The position numbers were made by a program, and so were the translations under genes. A DNA stretch of 64,000 nt, taken from the NCBI GenBank assembly GCA_001464495.1, contig LNDZ01000013.1, positions 124,001 to 188,000 on the forward strand, written 5' to 3'. Shown here piece by piece: positions 55,335-64,000 of this stretch (the stretch's first letter is position 1; each line of letters begins with the position of its first letter). The notes below the pieces were generated by a model. The model had not been told where the DNA came from and made no database searches. It worked only from the letters and a program-made list of their open reading frames with translations. The DNA comes from Betaproteobacteria bacterium Ga0074130. Lineage in GTDB: Bacteria > Pseudomonadota > Gammaproteobacteria > Burkholderiales > Rhodocyclaceae.

Positions 55335-58300
55335 GTGCGTCTAACCAAACTTAAACTTTCCGGCTTCAAATCCTTTGTTGATTCCACCACCGTTCTCTTC
55401 CCGGGCCAACTGGCTGGGGTCGTTGGACCGAACGGTTGTGGCAAGTCCAATATCATCGATGCGGTGCGCTGGGTGCTGGGCGAGTCAAAAGCCTCAGAGC
55501 TGCGTGGCGAGTCGATTCAGGATGTGATCTTCAAGGGCTCCGGTACGCGCAAGGAAGTGAGTCGCGCGAGTGTTGAGCTCTTCTTCGATAATGCCGACGG
55601 CAAGGCCGCAGGGCAGTGGTCGCAATATGCGGAAATCACGGTACGCCGCGTGCTCGACCGTGAAGGCAACTCTAACTATTACATCAACAATCTGCACGTC
55701 CGTCGGCGTGATGTGATTGATCTGTTCCTCGGCACCGGCCTTGGGCCGCGTGCCTATGCCATCATCGGTCAGGGCATGATCTCGCGCATTGTCGAGGCCA
55801 AACCCGATGAGCTACGCTTCTTCCTTGAGGAAGCAGCTGGCGTGACCAAATACAAAGAGCGTCGTCGCGAGACCGAAAATCGGCTGGAGGACGCGCGTGA
55901 GAATCTCGCCCGCGTGGATGACATCCGTGGCGAACTGGACAACCAGATTGTTCGTCTTGAAGGTCAGGCTGAAGTGGCGCGCCAATACCGTGACCTGCAG
56001 GCACAACTGACCGGCCGCCAAAATCTGCTGTGGTACAAAAAGCGCGCGGATGCCAAGCGTGAAGCCGAAAAGCTGCACCTTGAAGTCGAGCAGGCGATTA
56101 CCCGCGTTGAAGGCGAGACGGCCCAGCTACGTGAAATCGAAGCTAAGGTTGAGCATGCGCGCGAGGCGCACTTTACGGCATCAGACACCCTGCATGCGGC
56201 GCAAGCTGAAATGTATGCAGCCAAGTCCGAGGTTGAGCGGCTTGAGTCTGAAATCAGCCACATGCGCGACAACCGTCAGCGCTTGGAAACACGGATTGCC
56301 CAGCTAACTGTTGAAGATGGCCACTGGCGTACGCAGCAGTCCGAGCTTGCTCGTGAAGCTGATCGATGGAGCTCCTTGCGCGAGAATGCTGGCGCGCGTG
56401 CTGAAGCGGCCAAGGCGCGTCACGAAGAAGCGGCTGAACGCATGCCGCAGCTTGAAGAAATTGTCGAGGCTGCTGGCGGACAATTGACGGATGCGCGTCG
56501 TGCCTTGTCCGAGGCCGAGCAGGCACTTAAGCTGGCCGATGCGGAAAAGAGCCATGCGGGCCGCACGTTGGACAGCCTGACGCAGCGTCGCGAGCGTCTG
56601 GAACGGGAAAAGGCAGCACTGCCGCAGCCTGATCCCGTACAGCTTGAAATCGCTCAGCAACGTGCAGCAGAAGCTGAGGAGTTGCTAGAGCAGCAACAAG
56701 CGCAATTGGCCGAGTTGCAGAATCGCCTGCCGGAGCTGGAAGCTCAGGTACGTCAGGCGCGTGAACGGGCGCAGGCGGCCAACCGTCAATTGACCGAGTC
56801 GCGTGCGCGTTGCAGCGCACTGGAGCAGTTGCAGGCACGCGTTCAGCAAAGTGGCGAAATGGGCCCATGGCTGGAGGCCCGTGGCCTTAGCAATGTGCCG
56901 CTCTTGTGGCAGTCCATACAGGTTGAAGCCGGTTGGGAAACCGCCGTTGAAGCGGTGCTGCGCGAGCGCCTGTCCGCGCGTTATGCCGATGCCAGCGTAG
57001 CCAATGAGGCTTTGTCGTCGCCACCGCCTGCCACATTGGCGCTGGCTCATGCAGGTAATGCGACTGGAACCGTCACCGGTTCCCTGCGCTCCAAGGTCAA
57101 TTGCAGCGATGCACGCTGGGCCCCTGTGCTGGACGAATGGCTGGGCAGCGTACAGGCAGTTGAGGAACTGCAGGCAGGGCAGAGCGGCGTGTGCGTCAGC
57201 CGTGCCGGCCATGTGGCCAGCCCGCATGGGATGGTGCTGTATGTGCCTGATGCCCGCACCCATGGCGTGATCGAGCGTCAGCGCGAGATTGAAGAACTCA
57301 ATGCGCAAATGGGCGCCTTGACCGAGACGGAAGAACTCGCGCGCGAAGCCCAGCATGAGGCCGAGCAAGCGGTAAATAATACGCAGACAGCACTGACCAA
57401 TGGCCGCCGTACGGTGCAGGAAGCACAACAGCGTCTGCATGCAGCACAGGTCGAGTCACTCAAGTTGAATCAGCTACAGGCGCGTTACGAAGAGCGTGTC
57501 GGGCAGATTGATCACGATCTCGGCGAGATTCGTCGTGCCGAAGAAAATGAACGCGCCAGCCAGATGCGCTCAGACGAGCAGCTGGGGTTGTATCGTGAGC
57601 AGCTGGATACCCTGCGTGGTCGCGTAGATGAGTCTGCTGAAGCCCAGCGCAAGGCCGAAACCAGCCTGCGTGAAGCCAGAGCGCTGGAGCAGCAGCTGGC
57701 ACGCGAAGCACAGGAAGCACATTTTTCAGAGCGCGAATGTACGGGCAAGCTGGAAGACAATGCCCGCGCCATTGAAACAGCAACTCGCCAGCTTGAGCGC
57801 ATCATTAACGAGCTGGAAGCTGCACGTACCGATTTTGCGGCCATCAGCGAGTCGATGCTGAGCGAAGCCTTGCAAACCGCTCTGCAGAACCGTACTAATT
57901 TCGAGAACGGGCTGGCCGAGCGCCGCAATGCACTCGAAACCGCTGCGGCAGAACTGCGTGCGCTGGATGAAACCCGCCTCAAGCTTGAGCAGAGCGTCGT
58001 GCCGCTGCGCGAACGCATCAATGATCTGCGCATGAAGGAACAAGCCGCGCAGCTGAATGAAGAGCAGTTCAGCCAGCGACTGCTAGAAGCGAATGTTACC
58101 GCCGAGGATGAGTCCGTGCTGGCCGCATTGCTGACGCCGACGCTGCGCGATAGCGCCTTGCAGTCAGACATTACGCGCTTGGGGCAGGAAATCGAAGCAT
58201 TGGGGTCGGTCAATTTGGCTGCGCTTGAAGAGCTGTCGAGCGCGCGCGAACGCAAGAATTATCTTGATGAGCAGTCGACTGACTTGGCCGATGCCATCAA

Positions 58301-58826
58301 TACCTTAGAAGATGCTATCCGCCGTATTGACCGTGAAACGCGTGAGCAGCTTCAGGAAACCTATAACACGGTGAATCGTCACTTCGGTGAGCTGTTCCCA
58401 AGCTTGTTCGGTGGTGGTGAAGCCAAGCTGTTGCTGACCGGTGACGAGATCCTCGATGCCGGTATCCAGATCATGGCGCAGCCACCGGGCAAGAAGAATT
58501 CGACGATTCACCTGCTTTCTGGCGGTGAAAAGGCACTGACGGCTATTGCGCTGGTGTTTGCAATGTTCCAGCTCAACCCGGCACCGTTCTGCATGCTTGA
58601 CGAAGTGGATGCACCGCTGGACGATTCGAATACCGAGCGCTTTGCCAATCTGGTTAAGCGTATGTCTTCGCAGACTCAGTTCATCTTCATCTCCCACAAC
58701 AAGATCGCCATGGAAATGGCCACCCAGCTGATTGGGGTGACCATGCAAGAGCGTGGCGTGTCGCGTGTGGTTGAGGTGGATATGGAAGAGGCCCTGCGCC
58801 TGGCCGACGAAACCGTCGCCGTCTGA
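55335..58826 (+). CDS. smc: Chromosome segregation protein SMC
   Basis: The 1163-residue condensin ATPase has Walker A VVGPNGCGKSN near 29-39, two long coiled coils (about 170-490 and 660-980), and a hinge between roughly 500 and 650 (GPWLEARGLSNVPLLWQSI onward). The C-terminal head has the signature LLSGGEKALTAIAL and Walker B FCMLDEVDAPLDD. The start is GTG 55335. Partner genes scpA and scpB are not in the window. A TATAAT at 55224-55229 is a possible promoter element. Confidence 0.97.
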   Translation: MRLTKLKLSGFKSFVDSTTVLFPGQLAGVVGPNGCGKSNIIDAVRWVLGESKASELRGESIQDVIFKGSGTRKEVSRASVELFFDNADGKAAGQWSQYAEITVRRVLDREGNSNYYINNLHVRRRDVIDLFLGTGLGPRAYAIIGQGMISRIVEAKPDELRFFLEEAAGVTKYKERRRETENRLEDARENLARVDDIRGELDNQIVRLEGQAEVARQYRDLQAQLTGRQNLLWYKKRADAKREAEKLHLEVEQAITRVEGETAQLREIEAKVEHAREAHFTASDTLHAAQAEMYAAKSEVERLESEISHMRDNRQRLETRIAQLTVEDGHWRTQQSELAREADRWSSLRENAGARAEAAKARHEEAAERMPQLEEIVEAAGGQLTDARRALSEAEQALKLADAEKSHAGRTLDSLTQRRERLEREKAALPQPDPVQLEIAQQRAAEAEELLEQQQAQLAELQNRLPELEAQVRQARERAQAANRQLTESRARCSALEQLQARVQQSGEMGPWLEARGLSNVPLLWQSIQVEAGWETAVEAVLRERLSARYADASVANEALSSPPPATLALAHAGNATGTVTGSLRSKVNCSDARWAPVLDEWLGSVQAVEELQAGQSGVCVSRAGHVASPHGMVLYVPDARTHGVIERQREIEELNAQMGALTETEELAREAQHEAEQAVNNTQTALTNGRRTVQEAQQRLHAAQVESLKLNQLQARYEERVGQIDHDLGEIRRAEENERASQMRSDEQLGLYREQLDTLRGRVDESAEAQRKAETSLREARALEQQLAREAQEAHFSERECTGKLEDNARAIETATRQLERIINELEAARTDFAAISESMLSEALQTALQNRTNFENGLAERRNALETAAAELRALDETRLKLEQSVVPLRERINDLRMKEQAAQLNEEQFSQRLLEANVTAEDESVLAALLTPTLRDSALQSDITRLGQEIEALGSVNLAALEELSSARERKNYLDEQSTDLADAINTLEDAIRRIDRETREQLQETYNTVNRHFGELFPSLFGGGEAKLLLTGDEILDAGIQIMAQPPGKKNSTIHLLSGGEKALTAIALVFAMFQLNPAPFCMLDEVDAPLDDSNTERFANLVKRMSSQTQFIFISHNKIAMEMATQLIGVTMQERGVSRVVEVDMEEALRLADETVAV

Positions 58827-58845
58827 TCATCGATACGGAGCAGAA

Positions 58846-62949
<4,104 letters not shown>

Positions 62950-62953
<4 letters not shown>

Positions 62954-63492
62954 AGCCACAAGAAGCTGAACGTATTCTTGCCGAAGCCGATCTGATTTGT
63001 TCTGCTGATGAGGTTAATGTCGCGTTAAATCGCGTTGCCAGTGAATTGAATCATGCGCTGGCTGGGCGGAATCCTGTTGTAGTGTCTGTGATGGGCGGCG
63101 CTGTTATCTTTACGGGCCAGTTGCTGCCTTTACTGACGTTCCCGCTCGATTTTGATTACGTTCATGCCACACGTTACGGCGCCGCAACAGCAGGGGGCGC
63201 TCTACAGTGGGTGGTTGAGCCACGTACGTCGGTCGTTGGTCGCACAGTGTTGCTGTTGGATGACATCCTCGACGAGGGGATTACGTTGGCTGCGATTCGA
63301 CAACACCTCCTTGTTGCCGGTGCAACTGAATGCATCACAGCTGTTTTTGCTGACAAGGCGATCGGGCGTGATAAGCCGCTCAAGGCTGATTTCGTCGGGC
63401 TTACCTTGCCGAATCGCTATGTGTTTGGTTACGGCATGGATGTCAGTGGCGCTTGGCGCAACCTACCGGCTATTTATGCCATGAAGGAATAG
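62950..63492 (+). CDS. Hypoxanthine-guanine phosphoribosyltransferase
   Basis: The 180-residue purine-salvage enzyme has the PRPP-binding motif [14 protein letters not shown] near 100-113. An N-terminal PPi loop ([13 protein letters not shown]) and a YHATR-type hood segment (DYVHATRYG) are also present. It converts hypoxanthine or guanine to IMP or GMP. It sits directly after galU, and an AT-rich inverted repeat starts at its stop codon. Confidence 0.93.
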
Positions 63493-63524
63493 TTTATTAT
63501 TGCATTATTGATGCAACAATAAAC
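63492..63524. repeat. AT-rich inverted repeat before the HPP gene
   Basis: GTTTATTATTGCA (63492-63504) and TGCAACAATAAAC (63512-63524) pair with one mismatch around a 7-nt loop. Within it lies TTGCAT-N5-ATGCAA. It could terminate the phosphoribosyltransferase transcript or be an operator for the HPP gene, whose GTG lies 16 bp further on. Confidence 0.5.
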
Positions 63525-63539
63525 CCGGAGGGCTAGTCA

Positions 63540-64000
63540 GTGCCTCAGTTCAACGCAGCTTGGCTGCGTAGTTTCCTTCCAGCCTCTTCAACGGTTGACC
63601 GTTTCGAGCGCATGCGCAGTTGTGCAGGCGCATTGTTCGGTATTGCCCTCACAGGTGCAATCAGCTACCTATTTATCGGAGATCCCGTGATCAGCTTATG
63701 GCTGATTGCGCCGATGGGGGCTTCAGCCGTTTTGCTGTTTGCCGTACCCTCCAGCCCCTTAGCCCAGCCATGGTCTGTTGTAGGAGGGAATCTGGTCGCC
63801 GCACTCATTGGTGTGACCTGTGCCAAGCTGTTTGCTGCGCCACTGGTGGCCGCCGCCATTGCTATTGCGTTGGCAATTGGTGCCATGTTCATGATGCGGT
63901 GCTTGCACCCACCCAGTGGCGCAGTCGCCCTGACCATGGTGCTTGGCGGACCCGCAGTGCACGCAGCCGGATTCACATTTGTGTTGGCACCGGTGATGCT
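63540..64000 (+). CDS. HPP family integral membrane protein (3' end outside window)
   Basis: The first 153 codons are present. Start GTG 63540 has CGGAGGG upstream at good spacing. Several membrane helices follow (CAGALFGIALTGAISYLFIG; VVGGNLVAALIGVTCAKLFA). The family motif is in MMRCLHPPSGAVALTMVLGG, where HPP is found near residue 122. Related proteins have been linked to nitrite transport in chloroplasts and cyanobacteria, and bacterial HPP proteins often carry C-terminal CBS domains, which cannot be checked here. Confidence 0.9.
   Translation, partial: MPQFNAAWLRSFLPASSTVDRFERMRSCAGALFGIALTGAISYLFIGDPVISLWLIAPMGASAVLLFAVPSSPLAQPWSVVGGNLVAALIGVTCAKLFAAPLVAAAIAIALAIGAMFMMRCLHPPSGAVALTMVLGGPAVHAAGFTFVLAPVM

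Overview
The window is a stretch of bacterial chromosome of moderate GC content, almost entirely coding, with no prophage, IS element, CRISPR array or rRNA. Gene content and order point to a betaproteobacterium. The strongest markers are the chain rpmF-plsX-fabHDG-acpP-fabF, then ygfX, a divergent nadB, rpoE-rseA-rseB-mucD-glutaredoxin, lepA-lepB-DUF4845-rnc-era-recO-pdxJ-acpS-nagZ, and finally smc-zipA-ligA. The exact order or genus cannot be fixed from the sequence alone.

Layout. 1-3.4 kb (minus): mnmC (cut by the window edge), a Bud32/KdkA-like kinase and lysS, with start and stop codons overlapping. 3.5-20.6 kb is the accessory half. It holds a SnoaL-like protein with its TetR regulator, cyanase, a soluble PAS histidine kinase with a NarL-type regulator, hexose-6-phosphate mutarotase, an RBBP9-type hydrolase, pirin, a Crp/Fnr regulator, a BON lipoprotein and TenA. 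It also holds several small unknown proteins, a TSUP exporter, a diguanylate cyclase, OsmC, a VIT-type transporter, an EamA permease, prfC and a lipocalin. 20.7-30 kb: a tRNA-Asn 3' half with its own promoter and terminator, aromatic/aspartate aminotransferase, uvrB, a low-molecular-weight tyrosine phosphatase, hemP-exbD-exbB-tonB (iron/haem uptake energisation), and rne with a long leader.

30.4-35.4 kb: rluC divergent from rne, then a HAD phosphatase, a Rieske protein and sppA; on the opposite strand an RsmI paralogue and Maf/YceF; then yceD-rpmF. 35.6-41 kb: the fatty-acid/phospholipid cluster from plsX to fabF. 41-47 kb: ygfX, nadB and the sigma-E regulon core (sigma factor, anti-sigma, RseB, periplasmic protease). 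47-54.7 kb: a dense operon for translation, secretion and RNA processing (lepA to nagZ) in which most genes overlap or nearly touch. 54.7-64 kb: queF (minus), smc, zipA, ligA, galU, a hypoxanthine phosphoribosyltransferase and the start of an HPP-family membrane protein.

The least ordinary item is at 20690-20826 on the minus strand. A well-formed sigma-70 promoter (TTGCCG-N17-TATAAT) with a GC-rich discriminator drives a sequence that is exactly nucleotides 32-76 of tRNA-Asn(GUU), including the encoded CCA, followed by a hairpin terminator with a UUCG loop. The 5' half of the tRNA is absent. It could be a deletion or integration scar, or a dedicated tRNA-half RNA gene. Other noteworthy signals are a 14-bp perfect inverted repeat just ahead of lysS with no Shine-Dalgarno sequence, a kinase-fold protein lacking the usual catalytic Asp between lysS and mnmC, a 30-bp perfect palindrome near cynS, a terminator-like hairpin 24 nt before lepA, and the queF terminator embedded in the nagZ coding region.
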